Below, piece after piece: positions 58,001-64,000 of a DNA stretch of 64,000 bases. The stretch's first letter is position 1; each line of letters opens with the position of its first letter. The notes beneath the pieces were generated by a model. That model did not search any database. It was not told the origin of the DNA and saw only the letters and a list, made by a program, of their open reading frames with translations. The translations under genes were made by a program, and so were the position numbers. This DNA is from Enoplolaimus lenunculus (lineage: Eukaryota; Nematoda; Enoplea; Enoplida; Thoracostomopsidae): assembly GCA_030248215.1 (NCBI GenBank), contig JASANG010000196.1, forward strand, positions 1 to 64,000, read 5' to 3'.

Positions 58001-61000
58001 CGTAACAGCCATGATTTACTTTCAATTTATACTGGCACGTCTATATAATTAAAACTGGAATGCCCCACATACATTATTTTGGATATCTTTCCCCAGAATT
58101 TTGCTAACGATGAATTTTTTAAACATAAACGTGGTTGTTCAATGAAAATAAAATCAACATGAACATATTAGTGCATTCGCTAACTTTTGCGCATTGCTCA
58201 AAACCGGCTGACTCGTTTTTTGTTATTTCAATTAAATTTTTGTTTACATTGATTTCAGACTCAATTCATTGTCAATTTTCGGCGTGGTCGCCTTGGTCAA
58301 GTTGTTCAGCAACTTGTGGCGTCTCGTGTGTTCAGTCGCGAACGAGGAATGTTCTGTTGCATCAACGATTCGGTGGTCGGTCGTGCGTCCAAGAACCAGT
58401 TGTCCAAAAGCGTGGAGTTGAACTCGATGATTGTGGGTCTGGTCAAGGTAAACCGAACCAATTTCGGGTTTATGTACTTCTGTATTTTCTCACCACAGTG
58501 GAAAAGTTCGTTGACTCCAAAATTGTGCCACGTATAGTTGAAGCTCGTTAACAGTAGTATAAGCATATTCCTAAAGTAAAGCTGAGGCCGCTACTGTTAT
58601 AAATAAGACTAAGCGTAGGAAAAATTTATCCACATAAGGGCAGTACAAAAGGGCCTCATTATGAACTCACCGAGTTTTGATCAAAATTAAAGCCTTTACA
58701 GAGCGAAAACTTTTTGTATAAGCTTGAGGTAAAACTTCATTATATGCGTAAGCTAATCGTTAATTGATCTCGTTCTCAATTGGTTCAAATTTGAAAAAAA
58801 ATTTGTATTTGAATAAAATTTAGAACAATTTTTCAAAGTTTTTACGCATTTAAAAATGTTTACGAACCGAAACTTTTGCGTAAAATAAGCCAAAGCCTAA
58901 AGTGTCTACACTTAAGCTAAAACTTAAGACGAAGTATAATCGTTGTTGCTCTGATTCGGTTGAAATTTTAAACCAATATGTTTTGAATTAATTTGCAACA
59001 TTTTTTCGAATTTTTACCAGTGATGGATTTGGAAATCTGTGGACAGAGAAACTGTGCGAATGCGACAGAAGCGAGCGAGAAGCCAAACACAATTTTAGTA
59101 CTTAAAACGTAATACAAAATCTTGCTTTTGATTGCTGTTCGACTGCTTGATCTCAGTATCAAAGGCCCATGTAAAGATTAGGGGCGGAACGTTTTTCTCT
59201 TGAACTACAATAGAGCATTCATAAGCTTTAGACTATTTTATGCTCAGGCACAGACTTAGGTATAAGCTCAGTTTTACGCGTTGGCTTAGGAATATGCGTA
59301 TACTACTGTTACTGCTTTGTTCTATACATTGACGGTAGCTCCTTAGATCCGGCAATGATTTTTAGCTATCGTTTTGAGCTTTATTTTGCTTAATTCTTAG
59401 TGAACAAAAACGAATGTTCCGTATCCGAATGGTCGTCTTGGTCAATATGCAGTGCCACTTGCGGTTTTGGACGTAAATGGCGAACGCGAGTTGTTGCTCC
59501 AATTGAAAAATGTGGCTCAATCCAAACTGAGCAAAGTGATTTTTGCACACTGACCCCGTGTGGAAATGGCCAACGTAAGTTGAAATCTTTCATAGAAGCA
59601 CCGCTTATAAGGGGTGTAAAGTGGAACGGTAAAGTCTACCATTTTCAAAATGGGGTTAACTCTGCGAACCTGATTGAGTAAAACAAATCAGCTGGTAAAA
59701 CGTTGTACTTGAAATTTGAACAGTTTACAATTATTGTGTGAAATCGTTAGGCTGTTTAAATTGAATTGAAAATTCTAATTTCATTGTGGAATGATTAAGG
59801 ATATAATTACAAAAAATTCAAGCACTGCACTAAGTCCAGCCAAACAGATAAAGGCGCTGCCCAAATTTGATTGGATGACTTCACCTTCCTTAAAAATATA
59901 TATTTTCGTTGACATTCAGCTATCACCCCGCAACAGCGATGTCTGGTCTCAGCGTGGTGCCCGTGGTCTCAATGCTCGACTACTTGTGGCCCTGGGACTT
60001 CTACTCGTATCCGGGTAGCAAAGCCGGCATCTGTCTACGAGGGCGACCCGAGCGTTGAACAAGACTGCGAACGATCATACAGTTTGATTGAAAGGAAAAG
60101 TTGTTTTGTGAACGATTGCGGTTAGTTTAAGCAAGAGTGTCCAAGTCTGCGGATTCCGCATGATACAAAATGTATACCACCGGGCGTTGCGTTTTTGGCC
60201 AATCCATTTTGCTTGTTTAAAGAATGGTGGTGGTTACACACACACACAATTAATAAACTATGAGTGGAGCATTTTTGATGCCGGATACATAAAGTGCCAT
60301 GGTTCGCACATGTTGTACCCTGCTCTAAATAAGGAGGGGTTGAGTAAAAACGCAACGCGCGTGGGGCATATTTTGCACCGCGCGTAACCCCAAGAGTTGC
60401 ATATTGGTTCAAGTATTCGTAGGGGCCTGGCCTGCAACCATAGATTGGTAGTTGACTGACAACAATGTTTATGGACGGGACAAAAAATACCGACTTAGGG
60501 TTGCGCTATACTTGACGTCCGGCGCCGTCTGTCACCCGTACGGCGCCATCCGTCGCTGTCAACATCCGTACGGCGCCGTCCGTCACTGTCAACATCCGTA
60601 CGGCGCCGTCCGTCACTGTCAACATCCGTACGGCGCCGTCCGTCACTGTCAACATCCGTACGGCGCCGTCCGTCACTGTCAACATCCGTACGGCGCCATC
60701 CGTCGCTGTCAACATCCGTACGGCGCCATCCGTCGCTGTCAACATCCGTACGGCGCCATCCGTCGCTGTCAACATCCATACGGCGCCATCCGTCGCTGTC
60801 AACATCCGTACGGCGCCATCCGTCGCTGTCAACATCCGTACGGCGCCATCCGTCGCTGTCAACATCCTTACGGCGCCATCCGTCGCTGTCAACATCCGTA
60901 CGGCGCCATCCGTCGCTGTCAACATCCATACGGCGCCATCCGTCGCTGTCAACATCCGTACGGCGCCATCCGTCGCTGTCAACATCCGTACGGCGCCATC

Positions 61001-63291
61001 CGTCGCTGTCAACATCCGTACGGCGCCGTCCGTCACCATTAGTACCACAAATTTATCGTACGTGAGTTATTTGTGTTCGATACCGCACGGTAACGGACGG
61101 CGCTGAACGGTGGCAGATGGCGTGGTACGGGTGACGCACGGTGACGGATGGCGCCGTACGGGTGATGTCCGGCGCCGGACGTCAACAAAAGTATAGCGTA
61201 ACCCATAAGCATTAATATGGGTGTATTTCTTATACACATAAAAAGTTTAAGTGTCTCTAACGGGATTAAAGCTAGCAATTGAGGAATTGCACCAGTAGTA
61301 AAAGTAGGCTTATAATTTTCAATTCCATTAATTTAAATGTTACAAACTGTGACGAACTCAAGGAATTTTGGTGATTTTGGTAAAATGTCAGACGGTCGCA
61401 TTTTTGAAATACTGTATCATATTTGAATGATTTTTGTACATAATTTTTCAGATTCGTTATGCCGCGTTGGCGAATGGGGTTATTGGACGTTTTGTTCAGT
61501 GACATGCGGATACGGACAACGCTCACGTGCGCGACCAATCGATGATCGCAATCCTGACTGCGTTGACGTCACCGCGAGTCAAAGAGAGCAATGTTTCGCG
61601 TCCGAATGTCGTAAGTTAAATTTTAGTTTAGTATTTAAGATATGTTATCAACTTCTTTTTACTTATTTGCGTGATTATTATTATTATTGTTGTTATTGTT
61701 ATTATTATTATTATTTTATTTCTGCTTAAAAAGCTTTAATTAAATTTTATTTTTCTACTAAAGTTTCTCAACAAAACTCGAGGTTAAACCAAAACTGACA
61801 CTTAAACTTTGTTTCTTTTAGGGATGTGCCCGGTTCGGTACGGTAGTTCCGACCCTCAGGACTTCGAATTAGAGTTTCACCTACGGGGTCTAGGATATAT
61901 TTCAATAACGCTTCAATTACAGATATAGTTAGACGCTTTTATTTGTTTATTTTTGCTATTCTTTCGATATATTTAATCAACATGCAGACGTGAAGAGTGC
62001 CACTAGGGCACAACCTCGCTAGGAAAATCACCCCCCCCCCCCAAGAAAAGGTTTGGCTCGTTTAGGTCTTCTGAAACATTAAGCTGGCAAGGGCCCTACG
62101 TAATGGAGTTGCAGCTAATGTAACGAACAATTTTAACTTAGGGACTCAGACGTAAAAGCAGGAGGGTCTCAGGTTATGGATCCACAAATCCATAACCTAA
62201 GAACCATTTTACGACTGTCCCAAAAGTACTAAAAACGTACAGCTTCAAGCTGATTTCGTTTGCTTGGTTATAAAATCACACTGTAAATTCCAGTGAGTTG
62301 ATTTTACCTCAGAATGGGTTACGTCCACTCAGAAGTCTGAGCTCTTAATTAGGACTTTCAGAAGTCACAATGCTGAATTGAACGAACTCATTTTGAGTTA
62401 CTTAATTAAATCACCTGGATATAAATCAACTCAGAGCGAGTTAATGTTTACTGTTTTTAACTCAGAAGCGACCAGAAATGACTAATTCGCTGTCTGTGTT
62501 GATTATTCAACTCGCTGGAATGTACAGTGTATACACGTACGGCAAATGTGGGTTTAGAAAACTAAAGCGGTAAAATCATCTTTGTTAATCCGCATAAGCT
62601 TTCTGCACGCTTCGTTCGCGAATTCTTAAAACACAACCTTTACTATGAACATCCTGGGTTACAGTTGAAATATTGGCTACGAAATGTATCGCAATATTGT
62701 TATAATACTGCTATTTCTATTCAACACTGTAAATTCCAGTGAGTTGATTTTAACTCAGAATGAGTTGAATCACTCAGTCTGAAGTTAGGACTATCAGAAC
62801 TCAGAATTATGACTTCATTCAACTGAATCTGAGTTAATTGATCAACTCACTCGGAGTCAACAACTCAATTCGGAGTGAGTTAAAGTTTACTTTAATTAAC
62901 TCAGCAAAAATAACTTTCCGTCTGAGTTGATTAATTAACTCATTGGAATTTACAGTGAATGTTGTCTAAAACTGTAATTTTTCCGCCTGTTAACGGATAA
63001 TTTATGTTATACGAACAGTTTAATTAATGCAGAATAAATGTTGAGTTAAACACAATTTTATAGCTCAAAATTGTGAGCTAACTCAATGGACACAATGGAG
63101 CACGTGCAGTTTGACTTGCGTTGAAAATCCACCGAAGAAAAATGTTTCAACTGAAGTTGAAATTTCAAAGTCGAAACCAACTCAAACCAGGCATCGAACC
63201 GTTATCACTGACGCTGTTGGATCGGGCAAAAGTTGTGAAGCGTTTGAACTTGAAACTCAAAGACAATGCGTTGACGAGTTACCTCCGTGTG
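44926..63291 (+). CDS. multi-thrombospondin-type-1-repeat secreted or membrane protein (3' end outside window)
   Basis: Extracellular protein. Exons: 44926-44942 and 45522-45565 (signal peptide), then TSR exons 46603-46782, 47448-47618, 48366-48533, 50054-50242, 53796-54098, 55365-55526, 57587-57763, 58259-58447, 59401-59574, 59920-60120, 61452-61610, 63064-63291. Every exon from the second onward ends in phase 1, giving 787 codons here and a donor at the end, so the gene continues past 64000. Most TSRs begin C-x3-W-x2-W-x2-C, the layout used by spondin, properdin, THSD7 and SCO-spondin repeats. Trp residues for C-mannosylation and CSxTCG for O-fucosylation are mostly kept. I cannot assign an orthologue: no reelin, spondin, kringle or protease domain lies in the window. 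THSD7-like and SCO-spondin-like are the main options. Confidence 0.9.
45325..45474. mobile_element. family I element without minisatellite
   Basis: Runs from about GGGTGACGGTATACTTGTCG to CAAAAGTATAGGGCC, with single GCCGTCC words and a TTACCCAAATACG centre. It looks like the unexpanded form, in intron 1 of the TSR gene. Confidence 0.6.
45632..46069. mobile_element. family E MITE, full length, in TSR-gene intron 2
   Basis: 438 bp, CTGTAGTGACCCGAATAACA to TTATTCGGGTCACTACAG with TA on both sides, between the signal-peptide exon and TSR1. Confidence 0.85.
46418..46578. mobile_element. family H repeat copy, just upstream of TSR1
   Basis: GTAGCCAGCTTAGCTTGCTA to GGGTGGGCTGAGCC and GTTTGGCTACC. 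It ends about 25 bp before the TSR1 acceptor. Confidence 0.55.
46603..46782 (+). CDS. TSR1 exon
   Basis: RDCRLSPWSVWFPC, KTCGDN, GKPCSEFD and LCDLPSCPG. It follows the signal peptide directly. Acceptor ttttttctag, donor gtaagg. Confidence 0.88.
47106..47315. mobile_element. family D element, best preserved, long TTAGGC tract
   Basis: Near-perfect TIRs: GGCCCATGTATAGAACAGGG and CCTGTTCTATACATGGGCC. Between them (CCTAAG)n runs at 47152-47190 and 47205-47236, the same hexamer as TTAGGC. It sits just upstream of the TSR2 exon. Confidence 0.85.
47448..47618 (+). CDS. TSR2 exon with NAGNAG acceptor
   Basis: KCDNSPWSEWSECDSSCDGR, GVSCSETSE and DCGPPCK. The usual SCG is SCD here. The acceptor tagcag allows a start at 47448 or 47451. 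Confidence 0.9.
47680..47926. mobile_element. family A MITE copy
   Basis: Starts 62 bp after the TSR2 donor site. CACTGTAAATTCAAACGAG at the left; the right end is worn (GACATTGTAACAGT). Confidence 0.75.
48366..48533 (+). CDS. TSR3 exon
   Basis: DCVVSEWGNWGECSATCGEA, GKPCSYS and CFDLPP. The last cysteine codon is split (T|GT) across the intron to the next exon. Confidence 0.92.
48966..49192. mobile_element. family G MITE copy
   Basis: In the intron after TSR3. ATATTCTTAAACGTGTATAA at the left and ATGAGAATACTGG at the right, with CAGTTAGTAATAGG and CACTGGTTCGAAAG inside. Confidence 0.65.
49666..49850. mobile_element. family C MITE copy, reverse orientation
   Basis: Reads GGCCAATGTTACTTCGAGGG to CAGTAACATGGGCC, with (CCTAAG)n on the plus strand at 49715-49770. 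In the TSR3-TSR4 intron. Confidence 0.8.
50054..50242 (+). CDS. TSR4 exon
   Basis: EPCELGEWSEWSQCSETCGS with an Asp/Glu-rich middle (DYDNVDVDECEQ) and the end DLPDSCDK. Confidence 0.92.
50380..50458. mobile_element. family L fragment after TSR4
   Basis: CAAGAGTGTGCAACTGGGCA with GGCACACGTTGCGTTTTTTG. Another small piece lies at 46954-46998. Confidence 0.5.
50497..50572. mobile_element. family B MITE, right-half fragment
   Basis: Begins within TTTGACTCAGTTTGTGTAGT and ends TTGACTTACC...TTTGCAGTG, downstream of TSR4. Confidence 0.7.
50820..50954. mobile_element. family F element, short copy
   Basis: CGGGTGCGATCGACTG at the left and CCGGGTGTACCCTG at the right. Three tandem units of GGAACCGGATATTGAATTTT lie between. 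Confidence 0.65.
51057..51103. mobile_element. family B mini-copy, 47 bp
   Basis: Only the two ends remain: CGCTGTAAAAAGTGGGGAG joined through CAATTTG to CTCCCCATTTTTTGCAGTG, flanked by TA and TA. The centre is a perfect inverted repeat (GGGGAGTCAATTTGACTCCC). Confidence 0.75.
51740..51840. mobile_element. family A MITE fragment
   Basis: Only the right third is recognisable, ending ACTGAAATTTACAGTG, in the long TSR4-TSR5 intron. Confidence 0.6.
52466..52666. mobile_element. family B MITE copy
   Basis: Ends CTCTGTAAAAAATGGCGAG and TCACCATTTTTGTCAGTG, with TA on both sides. In the TSR4-TSR5 intron. Confidence 0.8.
52860..52920. repeat. free-standing TTAGGC-type array
   Basis: About nine CCTAAG/CCTAAA hexamers with substitutions (GCCGAAGCC). 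A family G end (TTTGAGAATACGGGTTC) abuts on the left; no family C or D ends are seen. Confidence 0.7.
53529..53727. mobile_element. family B MITE copy
   Basis: Ends CACTGTAAAAAATGGGGAG and CTGCCCATTTTTTACAGTG, with TA on both sides. It lies 68 bp upstream of the TSR5 exon. Confidence 0.82.
53796..54098 (+). CDS. TSR5 exon with N-terminal linker and furin-like site
   Basis: About 45 extra residues precede the TSR and include QKRSKRQSE, a consensus proprotein-convertase site (codons 53885-53899). The TSR is RCHSGQWSQWTPCSASCGRG to CNRDPCPE. A weaker alternative acceptor at 53838 would shorten the linker but keep the site. Confidence 0.88.
54201..54420. mobile_element. family G MITE copy, full length
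   Basis: The clearest copy, in the intron after TSR5. GGCTCATATTCTCAAATG at the left pairs with CATTTGAGAATACGGGTTC at the right; about 220 bp, non-coding. Confidence 0.75.
54642..54832. mobile_element. family G MITE copy, right end truncated
   Basis: Starts GGCCCGTATTTTCAAATGTG and keeps CCTTTCGAACCAGTGAATAC. It stops at CTATTACTAACTGATAATA without the closing TTTGAGAATA arm. It is the second copy within 450 bp in the same intron. Confidence 0.7.
54975..55064. repeat. AAC/AAT trinucleotide microsatellite
   Basis: CAACAACAA and AATAATAAT runs, about 90 bp, immediately left of a family A MITE. Confidence 0.9.
55074..55303. mobile_element. family A MITE copy
   Basis: Lies between a TAA/CAA microsatellite and the TSR6 exon. 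Ends CACTATAAATTCCAGTGAG and GGAATTTACAGTG, flanked by TG and TG. Confidence 0.8.
55365..55526 (+). CDS. TSR6 exon with NAGNAG acceptor, shortened repeat
   Basis: KCVLTEWTSWTTCSVHCGIC, basic run YRRRRF, end DLGEC. Fewer cysteines than its neighbours. Acceptor cagcag allows 55365 or 55368. Confidence 0.88.
55980..56233. mobile_element. family A MITE copy
   Basis: The left end is degraded (GAGTATAAAATTTCAGTGAG); the right end GAAATTTACAGTG is intact. In the TSR6-TSR7 intron. Confidence 0.75.
56424..56460 (+). other. tRNA 5'-half-like fragment
   Basis: GCGTAGCTCAGTGGTTGTAA has a strong A-box (TAGCTCAGTGG). A family A MITE starts at 56462, and no B-box is found on its far side. A SINE or tRNA remnant cut by insertion. 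Confidence 0.4.
56462..56712. mobile_element. family A MITE copy next to a tRNA-like fragment
   Basis: Begins CACTGTTAGTTCCAGTGAG and ends AGAGTTTACAGTG, with TA on both sides. The sequence up to its left end resembles the 5' half of a tRNA. Confidence 0.8.
57262..57548. mobile_element. family K element ending just before TSR7
   Basis: Left GCAATTACGACTTGGGCTAG; the right side has repeated CTAGCCCAAGTCGTATAATT and AATTACGACTTGGGCTA. Internal GATTGGCTGATG and TAGCCAATCAGAAAA are inverted CCAAT-like words. It ends about 40 bp from the TSR7 acceptor. Confidence 0.65.
57587..57763 (+). CDS. TSR7 exon
   Basis: DCVLSVWSEWTHCSRTCGEC, GKPCQKFL and DCNLQPCQ. Confidence 0.92.
58259..58447 (+). CDS. 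TSR8 exon
   Basis: HCQFSAWSPWSSCSATCGVS, GGRSCVQEP and LDDCGSGQ. Strong acceptor tttcag, donor gtaaac. Confidence 0.92.
59163..59331. mobile_element. family D element copy
   Basis: AGGCCCATGTAAAGATTAGG at the left, GCTTTGTTCTATACATTG at the right. TTAGGC words are degenerate. It lies about 70 bp upstream of the TSR9 exon. Confidence 0.7.
59401..59574 (+). CDS. TSR9 exon
   Basis: ECSVSEWSSWSICSATCGFG, EKCGSIQTE and FCTLTPCGN. Confidence 0.92.
59920..60120 (+). CDS. TSR10 exon
   Basis: RCLVSAWCPWSQCSTTCGPG (Cys in place of the usual Ser between the Trp residues, an odd cysteine), EQDCERSYS and SCFVNDCG. Frame-joined to TSR9 and TSR11. Confidence 0.88.
60132..60402. mobile_element. family L TIR element copy
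   Basis: CAAGAGTGTCCAAGTCTGCG to ACCCCAAGAGTTGCATATTG, with ACCGGGCGTTGCGTTTTTGG inside. It begins 11 bp after the TSR10 donor. Confidence 0.7.
60498..61204. mobile_element. family I element with 30-bp minisatellite
   Basis: Both TIRs are present: GGGTTGCGCTATACTTGACG and AAAAGTATAGCGTAACCC, 707 bp. About 60540-61035 is an array of some 16-17 units of 30 bp (CATCCGTACGGCGCCATCCG plus TCGCTGTCAA), with two unit variants in blocks. In the TSR10-TSR11 intron. Confidence 0.88.
61452..61610 (+). CDS. TSR11 exon
   Basis: LCRVGEWGYWTFCSVTCGYG, PDCVDVTAS and CFASECR. Confidence 0.9.
62279..62529. mobile_element. family A MITE copy
   Basis: In the TSR11-TSR12 intron; ends CACTGTAAATTCCAGTGAG and GGAATGTACAGTG. 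Confidence 0.8.
62725..62957. mobile_element. family A MITE copy
   Basis: Ends CACTGTAAATTCCAGTGAG and GGAATTTACAGTG, flanked by AA and AA. It lies 106 bp upstream of the TSR12 acceptor. Confidence 0.82.
63064..63291 (+). CDS. TSR12 exon with expanded insert
   Basis: NCELTQWTQWSTCSLTC is followed by VEN, not the glycine-led motif, and then by an insert of some 25 residues rich in Lys, Ser and Thr. RHRTVITDA, SCEAFELE and CVDELPPCG close the repeat. The donor gtaagg shows that another exon follows. Confidence 0.9.
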
Positions 63292-63899
63292 GTAAGGTTT
63301 TATGCAGGGTAGAAACGGATGGTAAAAATAACGGAAACGGAAAACGGATATTGAAATATAAAAGTTTCAAAGATGTTCTATTTTTCTAAAAACAGAATCG
63401 AGGGCTGCTACTATTTACCGTGCTTTTTAAAAAAATTTTTAAACAAAATAATATGTTGGATACATCGAAATTTATAACATTTTGAATGAATTTCGTAATT
63501 TTTATTTCATTTCAAACAATTGCAGCATATCTGTAACGAAAACATGAGACGTTGTTTATAACGGAAACAGAAACAGACACAGATTTTGAACGGAAACGGA
63601 TATCGAGTTACACCCTGGTTTTATATCTTAGTCAGTAGTTTCATAGTAATAGCTCTGGAGGTAAGACTGATGGGGGGTGCGGTTTCCACGGAACCGTTTG
63701 CCCCCACCCCCTTTCAAACCGTTGCTCAAATGAAACACATCATTGAAACGTATGATTTTAGCTTTTTCTTCTCTATAATTTATTCTATTTTTTTGTTTTT
63801 CAGTATTTTGTTTGCTTTATTGTGGTATAACAAACGTTTATCAGTTTATCTATAGCATGCCTAAATTAAATCACCGAAGCTTTGTGTTATCGATCTGAC

Positions 63900-64000
63900 G
63901 GTCCATGTAAACAGTAGGGCCGGCATACATAGGCTAAGCCTAAACCTTAGCCTAAACGAAAGCCGAAGCCAAAACCTAAACATAAGCCTAATCCTAAGTC
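63900..64000. mobile_element. family D element, cut by the window edge
   Basis: Begins GGTCCATGTAAACAGTAGGG and runs into CCTAAACCTTAGCC words that continue to the edge. Confidence 0.65.

Noticed and set aside
60452-61048. Open frames of 144-196 codons on both strands
   Set aside because: Products of a 30-bp minisatellite without stops; not genes.

Overview
This window is animal nuclear DNA: AT-rich, with protein genes split by GT-AG introns and very many short dispersed repeats. The phylum is not shown directly. A compact-to-medium invertebrate genome fits, and a deuterostome such as an ascidian tunicate is possible (low confidence). I rebuilt four host genes exon by exon; every junction keeps the reading frame.

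Layout. (1) 186-6090, minus strand: five exons of a nicotinic acetylcholine receptor (Cys-loop) subunit, extracellular domain only. (2) 6.1-14.0 kb: no gene seen; MITE-rich DNA, a GC-rich minisatellite element and a nested insertion. (3) 14057-20272, plus: a complete SUV39H-type H3K9 methyltransferase in 7 exons (526 codons), with chromodomain, pre-SET, SET and post-SET. (4) 20.3-29.8 kb: repeats, an old integrase/OTU fossil at 25.9-26.7 kb, and a tandem duplication carrying histone-like 3' stem-loops at 27.5-28.4 kb. (5) 29795-35697, plus: complete CHEK1 in 13 exons (595 codons), with kinase domain, SQ/TQ linker and KA1 domain. (6) 35.7-44.9 kb: no convincing gene; repeats. (7) 44926 to beyond the right edge, plus: a secreted or membrane protein with a signal peptide and at least 12 thrombospondin type-1 repeats (TSRs), each on its own phase-1 exon.

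The genes are not functionally linked: a receptor, a heterochromatin writer, a checkpoint kinase and an extracellular adhesion-type protein. Both nuclear enzymes lie on the same strand about 9.5 kb apart, with no sign of co-transcription.

The unusual material is the repeat load. At least a dozen short terminal-inverted-repeat (TIR) families fill introns and spacers. Two have CACTG...CAGTG ends, 2-bp target duplications and ladders of short palindromes rich in TGAGTCA. Two related GGCCCATGT families carry TTAGGC hexamers, the telomere unit of nematodes. One family carries CpG-rich CGTACG/GGCGCC minisatellites. The same 20-bp AAAATTTGAATTT satellite has been taken up by two elements with unrelated ends. 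Family letters used here are working names.
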